The notes beneath the pieces are model-generated. The model saw nothing but the letters and a program-made list of their open reading frames with translations, was not told the DNA's origin and did no database searches. The position numbers and the translations under genes were made by a program. Below, in pieces: positions 55,974-64,000 of a stretch of DNA of 64,000 nt. The number at the start of each line of letters is the position of its first letter. Position 1 is the first letter of the stretch. The DNA is from Octadecabacter dasysiphoniae (GTDB lineage Bacteria > Pseudomonadota > Alphaproteobacteria > Rhodobacterales > Rhodobacteraceae), in assembly GCF_021532615.1 (NCBI RefSeq), contig NZ_JAKGAQ010000005.1:62001-126000 (forward strand). Reading direction: 5' to 3'.

Positions 55974-57193
55974 CGATGTGGGCGCGTTTGGCAGGTGCGG
56001 TTTTTTCCTGTGTTGTCGCGATGCCCTTGGCCGCGCAGGAATTTTCCGGGCTGGCACGATTGGACACCGAAGAATCCGTGGTGGAGGACGTGCGCCGCGC
56101 CACTGAATTGACGCTGTTTTTGTCGCAAGCCGTGCCCTACCGCGTGTTCACGCTGGATGACCCCAAACGGTTGGTCATGGATTTTCGCGAAGTCGATTTT
56201 CGCGGGTTGGATGCCGAAAGCTTTGACAAGAGTGACCGCGTAGACGCTGTGCGATTTGGCCCTCTCAGACCCGGTTGGAGCCGGATGATTGTAGACCTCA
56301 CAGAACCGCTAGAGGTCCAATTTGCGGGCATGCAAGTCAGCGAGGCTGATGGAACCGCAATCGTCGAAGTCGTCTTGCGCCCCAGCAACGACGCAGACTT
56401 TGCCGCGCGCGCCGGGGCGCCCAATGATCCTGATTGGGCGTTCTTGATGGCCGCCGATCCTGTTGATCCACAACAATCAGATGACACTGGCCCCGTGGTG
56501 ATTGTGATTGATCCGGGCCATGGCGGCATTGACCCCGGCGCGACCTATCAAGATGTATTGGAGGCGGACATTACACTGGCGCTGGCGCTGGAACTGGCCG
56601 CGGCGTTGGGCCGGATTGAGGGCGTGCAGCCTGCCGTGACCCGCACTGCGGATACGTTCGTGCCGCTACAAGAACGCCTTACGCTGGCGCGCGGCGCGCG
56701 GGCGGATTTGTTTATTTCCCTTCATGCGGACGCATTGCGCGGATTTCAGGCGACAGGCGCGTCTGTGTACACGCTGACACAAGAGGCATCAGAGGATGCG
56801 TCTTTGCGGATGGCCGAACGCCACGAAAGCGGTGATCTGTTGGCGGGCGTCGATCTGTCAGGGCAGGGCGATGAGGTTGCGACTGTCCTTCAAGATCTGG
56901 TGCGGCTTGAAACTGCGGCGGCTGGTGAACGGTTTGCTGAACATCTTGTGACGGCCATGGGCGATACCGGGGTCGTTCTCAATTCTCGGCCACGTAGACA
57001 GGCGGAACTGGCTGTTCTGAATGCGGCAGATTTCCCGTCCGTTCTTCTTGAGGTCGGATTTTTGAGCAATGCAGACGATCGCGCACGCCTAACGACACCA
57101 CAAGGACGTGCCCCGATTGTTGCCGCCGTTACGCTGGCCGTGGGGCGTTGGGCCATTGAGGAAGCCGCGCTGGCGCCGCTGATCAGGCAATAA
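55970..57193 (+). CDS. N-acetylmuramoyl-L-alanine amidase (AmiC-like)
   Basis: This 407-residue periplasmic amidase cleaves the bond between N-acetylmuramate and L-alanine in peptidoglycan, as in daughter-cell separation. It has a signal peptide (about 1-21), an AMIN domain (about 40-125) and an Amidase_3 domain (about 170-395). Visible metal motifs are IDPGHGGIDPG, SLHADA and LEVGFLSN. It overlaps the aminotransferase by 4 bp and is 5' of the PBP1A region, consistent with a cell-wall cluster. Confidence 0.9.
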   Translation: MTMWARLAGAVFSCVVAMPLAAQEFSGLARLDTEESVVEDVRRATELTLFLSQAVPYRVFTLDDPKRLVMDFREVDFRGLDAESFDKSDRVDAVRFGPLRPGWSRMIVDLTEPLEVQFAGMQVSEADGTAIVEVVLRPSNDADFAARAGAPNDPDWAFLMAADPVDPQQSDDTGPVVIVIDPGHGGIDPGATYQDVLEADITLALALELAAALGRIEGVQPAVTRTADTFVPLQERLTLARGARADLFISLHADALRGFQATGASVYTLTQEASEDASLRMAERHESGDLLAGVDLSGQGDEVATVLQDLVRLETAAAGERFAEHLVTAMGDTGVVLNSRPRRQAELAVLNAADFPSVLLEVGFLSNADDRARLTTPQGRAPIVAAVTLAVGRWAIEEAALAPLIRQ

Positions 57194-57802
57194 AGCGCGC
57201 CAACCAGATGGAGTGGCCTTGGCAGTCTGGGTCATCGGGGCGAAAGCTAAGGACTTTGAATCCGTTGGCGATCAGCAGTGCGCGGTATTCTTCTGGATCA
57301 AGGCTCGCGTGGTAGACCTGTTCGCTCACAGCGTGGCCCCATGCCTCTCCGTCCGAGGTGCCAGAGGTGAACATAAGCGCCGCCTTCGGGGCCGCGTGGG
57401 CGGCAAATATCGGAAACATTGCGCGTTGGTCGTCCTGACCCAGATGGAAAAAGCTGTTCCAGGCAAGAATGGCGTCAAACCGTTCGCCCAGATCAAGGGT
57501 TCTCATATCTGCGTGAATGGCGCGGGCGTGGGGCAGGGTTTGTGCAAACAGATCAACCATGTTGCAGCACCGTCGATGCCGGTGACCGCCATCCCGCGTT
57601 CTGACAGATAGGTCGCGATGGGCGCGCCCGGACCGCACCCCAGATCAAGAAGCCGCCGGGTGGGTACATTGCGCGGCGTCATCCCTATCATTCTGTCCAG
57701 ACAGGGTTTTTCAAACAATGACCGATTGCGTTTGGCCTGAAAATCACGGGCCTCGCGGTCATAGGTGGGTAAAATATCGGCGGGAGTTGAGAGGGCTGTC
57801 AT
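57183..57802 (-). pseudogene. Class I SAM methyltransferase, frameshifted
   Basis: Two overlapping frames together make one methyltransferase. The 5' frame (57802 to 57503) has the start MTALSTPADILPTYD and motif I LDLGCGPGAPI, up to VTGIDGA. The 3' frame (to 57183) continues with NMVDLFAQTLPHARAI and the C-terminal half with FDAILAWNSFFHL and FKVLSFRPDDPDCQGHSIWLARF. A single missing base near 57561-57566 would rejoin them into about 205 residues. It may be a genuine pseudogene or a sequencing error. It converges on the amidase gene with an 11-bp overlap. Confidence 0.8.
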
Positions 57803-57958
57803 ATGCGTGATGTGCGCCCTTGGGGCGGGCTGCGCAAGTGGGCGCTTGGGGGGTCGGCAAAGACCGGCAGTTCTTGGCCGAAATCGCCCCGAGTTGTTTT
57901 GACCTCTGGGTGCAAGCCACCTATAAGCAGGGCATCGGATTTAGGGGCTGATTGCAGA

Positions 57959-60490
57959 ATGGTTTTGCGTTTCATTATGTCGTTTTTCGGGGGCATCTTT
58001 TCGATGCTCACCCTTGGTGCGGGCATGGCTGCCCTGACGCTGGGTGCGATTTTCTATATGTATGGCAAGAACTTGCCGACCTATGAAACCTTGGCGAACT
58101 ATCAGCCCAAAACGATCAGCCGTGTCTATTCCGGCGAAGGACAGGTGATTGACGAATTCGCCGAAGAACGCCGTCTGTTCACCCCCGCCGCCGAGATTCC
58201 CGATATTGTGAAACAGGCGTTTATTTCCGCTGAGGACAAGAATTTCTACAGCCATGACGGGTATGATCTGCGTGGCATCGGTGCCGCCATGTACGAGGCC
58301 GTTGCGTCACGCGGTGAAACCCTGCGCGGTGCGTCAACGATCACTCAGCAGGTCGCCAAGAACTTTCTTCTGGATGGGTCGCGCCGTGTTGAACGCAAAA
58401 TTCAGGAATTGATCCTTGCGCCGCGCATCGAAGCGACGTTGGGCAAAGAGGGTATTCTTGAACTTTACCTGAACGAAATTGATCTGGGCGTGCGGTCCTT
58501 TGGTGTGACCGCTGCGGCGCGTTCCTATTTTAATAAATCGCTGTCCGAACTGTCCCCGGCTGAGGCTGCGTTCCTCGCCGTGCACCCAAAGGCGCCCTAC
58601 AGCTACCACCCCGTGCGCCAACGCGAGGCCGCGCTTGTGCGTCGTGATTTCATCCTCGAGGAAATGTACGAGAACGGCTACATCAGCAGCGATGAGTTGG
58701 CCGTTGCGTTGGCCGATCCTTTGCGCACTGTGCAAAACGGTGATTTTCCGAGCTACAACAGCGAACGCCCTGAGCGTGATTATTTCACAGCAGCCATCGT
58801 GAATGAGGTTGAAGCGCTGTTTCCGGATTACGAAATGGATTCTGCCGGGCTGTCGATCCGCGCGACGGTGGACGAAGAATTGCAGGCCGCCGCGCGTGAT
58901 GCGCTGCAACGCCAGCTTGAAAGCTATGATCGCAGTGCCGGGCGCTGGCGGGGCACGGGCCTGTCGTTGCCTGCCGATATGCTGGATGATGAAACGGTGT
59001 GGCGCGCCAATCTGCGTATTGCCCCTGTGATCCGGACAATCACGCTGGAAAACCCGTGGTATCCTGCTGTCGTGCTTGAGGTTGGTGAAAACCAGATGCG
59101 TATGGGCATCGAAGGCTGGCAAGAGGGCGACGAGGAGCCGATCATTCCACGGCGTGACATCGAATGGATGCGCGGCAGCTTTGCCGATAATTTTGCGCCC
59201 GGTGATATTGTGCATGTGCGCCGCATGATGACAGGCGACAATGGTGCGGGCGATTTCATCCGTTGGACCCTGCGCCAAGTGCCCGAAGTGCAGGGCGCAT
59301 TCATGGCGATGGACGTCAACACAGGCCGCGTTTTGGCGATGCAGGGTGGTTTTGGCTACGAAATCGCGGTGTCCGAACTTAACCGTGCCTATTCCGAACG
59401 CCAGCCCGGATCGGCGTTCAAACCGTTCGTGTTCGCGGCGGCCCTCGATTCCGGTTATACACCCGCGACCATCATCGTTGACGCCCCGATTGAGGTTGTT
59501 GCGGGGGGTGAAATCTGGCGCCCGCAAAACGCGTCTGACCGCTTTTATGGCCCCACGCCGTTGCGCACCGGGATTGAACAGTCACGCAACGTGATGACCG
59601 TGCGTTTGGCGCAAGAAGTCGGAATGCGCACCATCGCGGAATACGCCGAACGGTTCGGCGTGTATGACCGGATGAACGCGTTTTTGTCCGCCTCTCTCGG
59701 CTCTGAGGAAACGCAGCTTTATAAACTGGTCGCGGCCTACGCGATGTTTGCCAACGGAGGGGAGCGGGTGGAACCCACCCTCGTGGACCGTGTGCAGGAC
59801 CGCTATGGCAACACGATCTATCGCCATGACCAACGGGTCTGTGCGGAATGTAGCGATGCCAATCTTGAACAAGGGCGCGCGCCGCGCATCGCATCAGACC
59901 GCGAACGGGTGATGAACGCTGTGACAGCCTATCAGCTGACATCGATGATGCAGGGCGTTGTGCAACGCGGCACTGCGCGCAGCTCTGTCAATTTGGCGGT
60001 CCCGATTGCGGGCAAGACGGGCACGACGAACGATGCCAAAGACGTCTGGTTTGTCGGCTTTAGTTCAAACATCGTGGCGGGGTGTTATATCGGGTATGAT
60101 ACGCCGCGCAGCCTTGGGCGCGGGGCGTCTGGTGGTGGTTTGTGTGGTCCGGTGTTCAACAGCTTTATGCGCACGGCGATCAACAAATATGGTGGCGGTT
60201 CGTTTGACGCGCCCGAAGAATGCATGTTCATCAACATTGATCGTTTCACAGGCGCACGCCTGCCGGATGGCGCATCTGGTGACAACATCGTCCGCGAATG
60301 TTTCCGCACCGGGGAAGAGCCGATTTTCGGCATCACCTTCGACGGTGGTTTTGCAATGGCCGCCGATTTGCCACTGTTTGAGGAGGTCGCGCCTGCGGCT
60401 GCCGTCAGCGTGACCACGTCAACGGGTGAAACGGCGACGATCAATTCCAATGCATCGTTCGGGTCCTTGTCCACGGGTGGCTTGTATTGA
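57959..60490 (+). CDS. mrcA: Penicillin-binding protein 1A
   Basis: This 843-residue bifunctional enzyme polymerises and cross-links peptidoglycan. A membrane anchor (about 8-35) precedes the GT51 glycosyltransferase domain, with SAEDKNFYSHDGYD and GASTITQQVAKNFLL. An OB-like insert follows, then the transpeptidase with SAFK (Ser485), SRN, and KTGT (686-689). ATG 57959 is the best start; an in-frame start at 57803 would add unrelated residues. The next gene is prfB, a neighbourhood common in Rhodobacteraceae. Confidence 0.95.
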   Translation: MVLRFIMSFFGGIFSMLTLGAGMAALTLGAIFYMYGKNLPTYETLANYQPKTISRVYSGEGQVIDEFAEERRLFTPAAEIPDIVKQAFISAEDKNFYSHDGYDLRGIGAAMYEAVASRGETLRGASTITQQVAKNFLLDGSRRVERKIQELILAPRIEATLGKEGILELYLNEIDLGVRSFGVTAAARSYFNKSLSELSPAEAAFLAVHPKAPYSYHPVRQREAALVRRDFILEEMYENGYISSDELAVALADPLRTVQNGDFPSYNSERPERDYFTAAIVNEVEALFPDYEMDSAGLSIRATVDEELQAAARDALQRQLESYDRSAGRWRGTGLSLPADMLDDETVWRANLRIAPVIRTITLENPWYPAVVLEVGENQMRMGIEGWQEGDEEPIIPRRDIEWMRGSFADNFAPGDIVHVRRMMTGDNGAGDFIRWTLRQVPEVQGAFMAMDVNTGRVLAMQGGFGYEIAVSELNRAYSERQPGSAFKPFVFAAALDSGYTPATIIVDAPIEVVAGGEIWRPQNASDRFYGPTPLRTGIEQSRNVMTVRLAQEVGMRTIAEYAERFGVYDRMNAFLSASLGSEETQLYKLVAAYAMFANGGERVEPTLVDRVQDRYGNTIYRHDQRVCAECSDANLEQGRAPRIASDRERVMNAVTAYQLTSMMQGVVQRGTARSSVNLAVPIAGKTGTTNDAKDVWFVGFSSNIVAGCYIGYDTPRSLGRGASGGGLCGPVFNSFMRTAINKYGGGSFDAPEECMFINIDRFTGARLPDGASGDNIVRECFRTGEEPIFGITFDGGFAMAADLPLFEEVAPAAAVSVTTSTGETATINSNASFGSLSTGGLY

Positions 60491-60540
60491 CGGGGTAATC
60501 GGGTAGACCACGATGAACTCCAGATACGAAGAAGACGAAC

Positions 60541-61668
60541 ATGCGCGCAGAAATCCAAACCATCGTCGGTGACATCGACAAAAGTCTGACCCTGTTGGCG
60601 CAGCGGATGGATCATGAAACAGCGTCGCATCGTTTGGAAGAATTCAACGCGCGCGTTGAAGACCCGAACCTGTGGGATGATCCTGACGCCGCGCAAAAGC
60701 TGATGCGCGACCGCCAGTCTTTGGTTGATGCGATAGAAAGCTATAACACCATCAAACAAGAACTGTCCGATCAACAAGAAATGATCGAGATGGGTGAGAT
60801 GGAAGAAGACGATGAGATCGTCACAGAAGCCGAAGAGGCGCTGAGGGCCCTGAAGGTCAAAGCGGCCGCCAAAGAGCTTGAGGCGTTGCTGAATGGTGAG
60901 GCCGATGCCAATGACACCTTCCTTGAAATCAATTCGGGCGCGGGCGGCACAGAGGCCTGTGACTGGGCCGCGATGCTGGCGCGCATGTATATCCGCTGGG
61001 CCGAACGCAAAGGTTACAAGGTTGAATTGCAGGCTGAAAGTGCGGGCGAAGAGGTTGGCATCAAATCGGCGAGCTACAAGATTTCAGGTCATAACGCCTA
61101 TGGTTGGTTGAAGTCCGAAAGCGGTGTGCACCGCCTTGTGCGCATTTCCCCGTTTGATAGCGCAGCCAAGCGGCACACGTCGTTTACGTCTGTAAAGGTC
61201 TATCCGGTGGTGGACGACAACATCGAGATTGAGGTCAATCCGTCTGACATTCGTATCGATACCTACCGGTCATCCGGCGCAGGTGGCCAGCACGTGAACA
61301 CGACGGATTCCGCCGTGCGCATTACCCACGCGCCGACGGGTATCGTGGTGACGTCATCGGAGAAATCCCAACACCAGAACCGCGACATCGCCATGAAGGC
61401 CTTGAAATCGCGACTGTACCAGATTGAACTTGATAAGCGGTCAGCGCTGGTCAACGAAGTCCATGAAAACGCGGGCGATGCGGGCTGGGGCAACCAGATC
61501 CGGTCGTATGTCTTGCAGCCCTATCAGATGGTCAAAGACCTGCGCACAGCCCATGAGACATCAGACACCAAGGGTGTGCTAGACGGTGATCTTGACGCCT
61601 TTATGGGCGCGACCTTGGCGATGGATGTCAGCGGCAAAAGCCGCGCGGATGCCAACGCCGAAGACTAA
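60541..61668 (+). CDS. prfB: Peptide chain release factor 2
   Basis: RF2 ends translation at UAA and UGA codons. The 375-residue protein has the stop-codon recognition SPF (203-205) and the peptidyl-hydrolysis GGQ (248-250). The frame is open from the first codon, so the programmed +1 frameshift that controls prfB in many bacteria is absent, as is usual in alphaproteobacteria. It starts 50 bp after the PBP1A stop. Confidence 0.97.
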   Translation: MRAEIQTIVGDIDKSLTLLAQRMDHETASHRLEEFNARVEDPNLWDDPDAAQKLMRDRQSLVDAIESYNTIKQELSDQQEMIEMGEMEEDDEIVTEAEEALRALKVKAAAKELEALLNGEADANDTFLEINSGAGGTEACDWAAMLARMYIRWAERKGYKVELQAESAGEEVGIKSASYKISGHNAYGWLKSESGVHRLVRISPFDSAAKRHTSFTSVKVYPVVDDNIEIEVNPSDIRIDTYRSSGAGGQHVNTTDSAVRITHAPTGIVVTSSEKSQHQNRDIAMKALKSRLYQIELDKRSALVNEVHENAGDAGWGNQIRSYVLQPYQMVKDLRTAHETSDTKGVLDGDLDAFMGATLAMDVSGKSRADANAED

Positions 61669-61723
61669 CGCATCGCTTGACCCAGAACGCCGCTGTGGAA
61701 AGTATAGCGGCAGAGGTGATCAG

Positions 61724-62515
61724 ATGACGGACACACAGACGCTGGCGGCATCGCCCAAACCCATCATCGGCAAACTGACGTTGCCGGAACTATGGGTTTG
61801 CCTGAAAGCAGGGTGGAGAGATTTTCGCGCCGCTCCGCAATTCGGGCTGTTCTTTTCCGCGGTCTACGTCCTGAGCGGATTTTTTCTGATCTGGATCGGC
61901 GCGGGCCATGTGAGCTGGACGCTGGTGGTGTCGCTGGGGTTCCCATTGGCCGCGCCGTTTGCGGCTGTGGGCCTTTACGAAGTGTCGCGCTGTCTGGAGG
62001 CCGACGAACCCTTGTTGTGGCGCAATGTGCTGGGTGTCGTTTGGCAGGAACGCACTCGACAAGTCCCGTGGATCGGGGCGGTGATTGTGTTCTATTTCCT
62101 CGTTTGGACGTTCCTGGCGCATATGATTTTTGCGGTGTTTATGGGGCTGACGACCTTCACCAACATCTCGACCTCGTGGGAGATGTTCCTGACACCCAAT
62201 GGCCTGACAATGATTGCGGTAGAAATGATCGTCGGCGGGGCGCTGGCGTTTTTGATGTTCTCACTGACTGTCGTGAGCCTGCCACTGGTACTTGATAAGG
62301 AAATCGATTTCATGACCGCCATGCTGCTGAGCCTTGCGGCGGTGCGTGCGAATTTGTGGGTCATGCTGGTGTGGGCAGGGACGATTGCGGTACTGACGTT
62401 TGCGGCGCTGATCCCGTGGTTCTTGGGGTTGATGGTGGTGTTGCCGCTGCTGGGCCATACGACGTGGCATGTTTATCGCCGCACGCTGTATCATCCGCTG
62501 GACGATACCCCATGA
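61724..62515 (+). CDS. DUF2189 family membrane protein
   Basis: This 263-residue protein has about six membrane segments, with conserved blocks WRDFRAAPQFGLFFSAVYV and PFAAVGLYEVSRCLE characteristic of DUF2189. The family is common in alphaproteobacteria and has no known function. AGAGGTG precedes ATG 61724; the ORF extends upstream to 61586 without family similarity. It is 55 bp after prfB and ends at a terminator shared with the convergent bactofilin gene. Confidence 0.88.
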   Translation: MTDTQTLAASPKPIIGKLTLPELWVCLKAGWRDFRAAPQFGLFFSAVYVLSGFFLIWIGAGHVSWTLVVSLGFPLAAPFAAVGLYEVSRCLEADEPLLWRNVLGVVWQERTRQVPWIGAVIVFYFLVWTFLAHMIFAVFMGLTTFTNISTSWEMFLTPNGLTMIAVEMIVGGALAFLMFSLTVVSLPLVLDKEIDFMTAMLLSLAAVRANLWVMLVWAGTIAVLTFAALIPWFLGLMVVLPLLGHTTWHVYRRTLYHPLDDTP

Positions 62516-62547
62516 AAAAAGGGCCAGCGCAGATGCGCGGCCCCTTT
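62516..62547. terminator. Bidirectional terminator between DUF2189 and bactofilin genes
   Basis: An A-run and GGGCC arm (62516-62525) pairs with GGCCCCTTT (62539-62547), allowing one bulge, around an inner perfect GCGCA-GA-TGCGC hairpin. It lies in the 53-bp gap between convergent stops. Confidence 0.75.
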
Positions 62548-62568
62548 ATCATCACGCTTTAGACGCGA

Positions 62569-63063
62569 TTATTCTTTGGCAGCTGCCTTTGGCGTGCCCT
62601 TTGGGGTGCCTGTGTTCAGCGGATCGTCCTGACGTTGAACGGACCCTTCAAAGTGGGCGCCGGATTCAATCGCGATTGTCTTGTGGATGATATCGCCTTC
62701 AACGCGTGCTGTTGATGTCAGGCGCACCTTAAGGCCGCGCACTGTGCCGACGATACGGCCATTCACAACAACATCGTCTGCCATGCATTCGCCGTTGACT
62801 GTGGCGCCTTCGCCAACTGTCAAAAGGTGCGCGCGGATGTCGCCATCTACGGTGCCTTCAATCTGGATGTCGCCGGATGTCTTCAGGTTACCCGTGATGT
62901 GCAGGTCCGTTGACAGCTGGGACGCTGGCGGCTTTGCCTTCGGGGCGGAGGATTTGAAATCGCTCGCCGAGGGGGCAGGGGACGTGGCAGGTTTCGCAGC
63001 CGTATCCGGTGTGGATGGGGTGGCAGGTGTGCCAGGCTCATTGATTTTGCTTTTAGAAAACAT
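62569..63063 (-). CDS. Bactofilin family protein
   Basis: This 164-residue protein has a low-complexity Ala/Pro/Thr/Lys-rich N terminus (about 8-48) and a bactofilin beta-helix core (about 50-150), recognisable by LHITGNLKTSGDIQIEGTVDGDI and regular Gly/Val-rich turns. Bactofilins polymerise into cytoskeletal filaments that direct cell-wall enzymes. Its start overlaps the M23 endopeptidase stop by 11 bp, a pairing known from other alphaproteobacteria in which the two work together. Confidence 0.93.
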   Translation of the reverse strand: MFSKSKINEPGTPATPSTPDTAAKPATSPAPSASDFKSSAPKAKPPASQLSTDLHITGNLKTSGDIQIEGTVDGDIRAHLLTVGEGATVNGECMADDVVVNGRIVGTVRGLKVRLTSTARVEGDIIHKTIAIESGAHFEGSVQRQDDPLNTGTPKGTPKAAAKE

Positions 63064-64000
63064 CTTGTCCAGCTCTTATATATATCATGGGGTTTACTGG
63101 GCGACCGCCCACACGGATTTCATAGTGAAGGTGGGGGCCGGTTGACCGTCCGGAATTACCAATATCACCAATACGGTCCCCGCGCGAGAGTCTTTGTCCA
63201 ACTTCGACGCGAATTCGGTTTTGGTGCGCATATCGTGTCTCAATGCCGAAGGCATGCTGTACCTTGACCAGACGGCCATATCCTGACGACCAGCCCGCAA
63301 AGGTTACCACACCGTCCGCCGGGGCGTAGATCGGGGTGCCGATTGCGGCGGCAAAATCGGTGCCGTTGTGCATCCGGCCCCAGCGCATGCCGAACCCTGA
63401 GGTAAAGCGAAAGCCGGAGCGCACGGGCATATCGAACGGAATACGTTCTGCGGCGATGCGGTACAGGTTCAGACGATCCATAGACCCGAGGATGCCGTTT
63501 GCACGGGCGGCGTCAGGGTCTTCGGTGCCGCCACGGGTCGAAAATTGCAGCGGGGTCAGCGGACCACCGGTGCCGGAATAACCACGACGAACCTGTTCAA
63601 GAACGTCATCCGGGTTCATCCCCGCCGCGCGAAACATATTGTCGAGAGGGGCGACTGAGACGGTAAACGCCTCTTCCAATTGACGGAAAATCTGGTCGTT
63701 GCGTTCTTGCAGCAGGCGCAGTTCAAGTTCCATGTCAGCGGCGTGGCTGAGGGCGAATTCTGCATCATTCGCGATTTTGTCACGTTCTGCGGCGGTGTCG
63801 GCAAGGGCTGTGGCCAACAAATCAACCGTGCCGGAGGCGTCGCCGCCTTGGGCAAATCCTGTTGGAATGTCGCCGTCACCGTTGATCGCGGCCTCAAGCA
63901 CTGCGACCTGTTCTTCGGCGTCGCGACGTTCGCCCATTGTGCGGCGCAGGGTTGTTTGAACGACCTCCAGGCCTGTCTCAAGCTCGCGGCGGCGATCCTC
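63053..64000 (-). CDS. M23 family endopeptidase, N terminus cut by window edge
   Basis: The C-terminal 315 or so residues are present; the frame stays open to base 64000. A coiled-coil region (about the first 130 visible residues, rich in Glu, Arg, Leu and Gln) precedes the LytM/M23 domain. The zinc motif is HNGTDFA (His and Asp) and the catalytic pair is in GPHLHYEIRV. The enzyme cuts peptidoglycan cross-bridges. It overlaps the bactofilin gene, suggesting that the bactofilin localises it. The membrane anchor would lie outside the window. Confidence 0.9.
   Translation of the reverse strand, partial: EDRRRELETGLEVVQTTLRRTMGERRDAEEQVAVLEAAINGDGDIPTGFAQGGDASGTVDLLATALADTAAERDKIANDAEFALSHAADMELELRLLQERNDQIFRQLEEAFTVSVAPLDNMFRAAGMNPDDVLEQVRRGYSGTGGPLTPLQFSTRGGTEDPDAARANGILGSMDRLNLYRIAAERIPFDMPVRSGFRFTSGFGMRWGRMHNGTDFAAAIGTPIYAPADGVVTFAGWSSGYGRLVKVQHAFGIETRYAHQNRIRVEVGQRLSRGDRIGDIGNSGRSTGPHLHYEIRVGGRPVNPMIYIRAGQDVF

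Noticed and set aside
58334..59527. A 397-codon minus-strand frame opposite the PBP1A gene
   Set aside because: Antisense shadow of conserved GT51 and transpeptidase coding sequence.
60541..60640. Programmed frameshift in prfB
   Set aside because: The frame is open from the first ATG with no internal UGA near codon 25.

Overview
The window is a stretch of chromosome from an alphaproteobacterium, almost certainly a marine member of the Rhodobacteraceae (roseobacter group). The inference rests on a C4-pathway 5-aminolevulinate synthase (hemA) with an FNR box upstream, an F1-ATPase zeta inhibitor subunit, an RNase E with a long acidic insertion, an alphaproteobacterial SspB, TRAP dicarboxylate transport, and intergenic repeats of the kind I recall from roseobacter genomes. 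Gene density is high, with many 4-bp ATGA/GTGA overlaps. I see no prophage, integrase, insertion sequence or CRISPR array.

Layout. 0-10 kb: a radical SAM protein, a homocysteine methyltransferase overlapping a short MprF-type protein, the ATPase zeta subunit, the purC-purS-purQ operon behind a structured leader, a DctB/DctD-type two-component pair and an EEP-family nuclease. 10-20 kb: RNase E behind a long leader, TusA, CcdA, an uncharacterised membrane hydrolase overlapping a cytochrome P450, and fumC with two small overlapping genes. 20-30 kb: SspB, a ChrB/ChrA chromate module, a second P450, then a second DctB/DctD pair next to a complete dctPQM TRAP operon. 30-40 kb: tpiA, a 2-oxoglutarate dioxygenase, TfoX-like, two Fe-S assembly genes, a RimB-RimK fusion, tgt, lon with a heat-shock-type promoter, and HU with a basic tail. 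40-50 kb: two tRNA-Val genes, a universal stress protein, an AGCS symporter, pirin, a Tat-exported polysaccharide deacetylase, two identical tRNA-Asp genes, two peptidases and hemA. 50-64 kb: a RodZ-like protein, ispG, DsbA- and BepA-like envelope proteins, an aminotransferase, amidase, a frameshifted methyltransferase, PBP1A, prfB, a DUF2189 membrane protein, bactofilin and an M23 endopeptidase that runs off the end.

Functionally this is mostly housekeeping: purine synthesis, RNA decay, protein quality control (Lon, SspB, BepA-like), Fe-S assembly and cell-wall growth (PBP1A, amidase, bactofilin, M23, RodZ-like). Marine-lifestyle functions are layered on top: dicarboxylate and amino-acid uptake, chromate efflux and P450s.

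The least ordinary points are: both DctD-like regulators have AAA+ domains lacking the sigma-54 contact loop, and one has lost its Walker A lysine; the DctM permease has a large membrane insertion; a novel-looking hydrolase is translationally coupled to a P450; the purC leader can fold into a two-tier hairpin; hemA starts with TTG and carries a perfect, class-II-positioned FNR box; and a repeat is shared by two convergent intergenic gaps. I did not find a clearly new multi-gene system.
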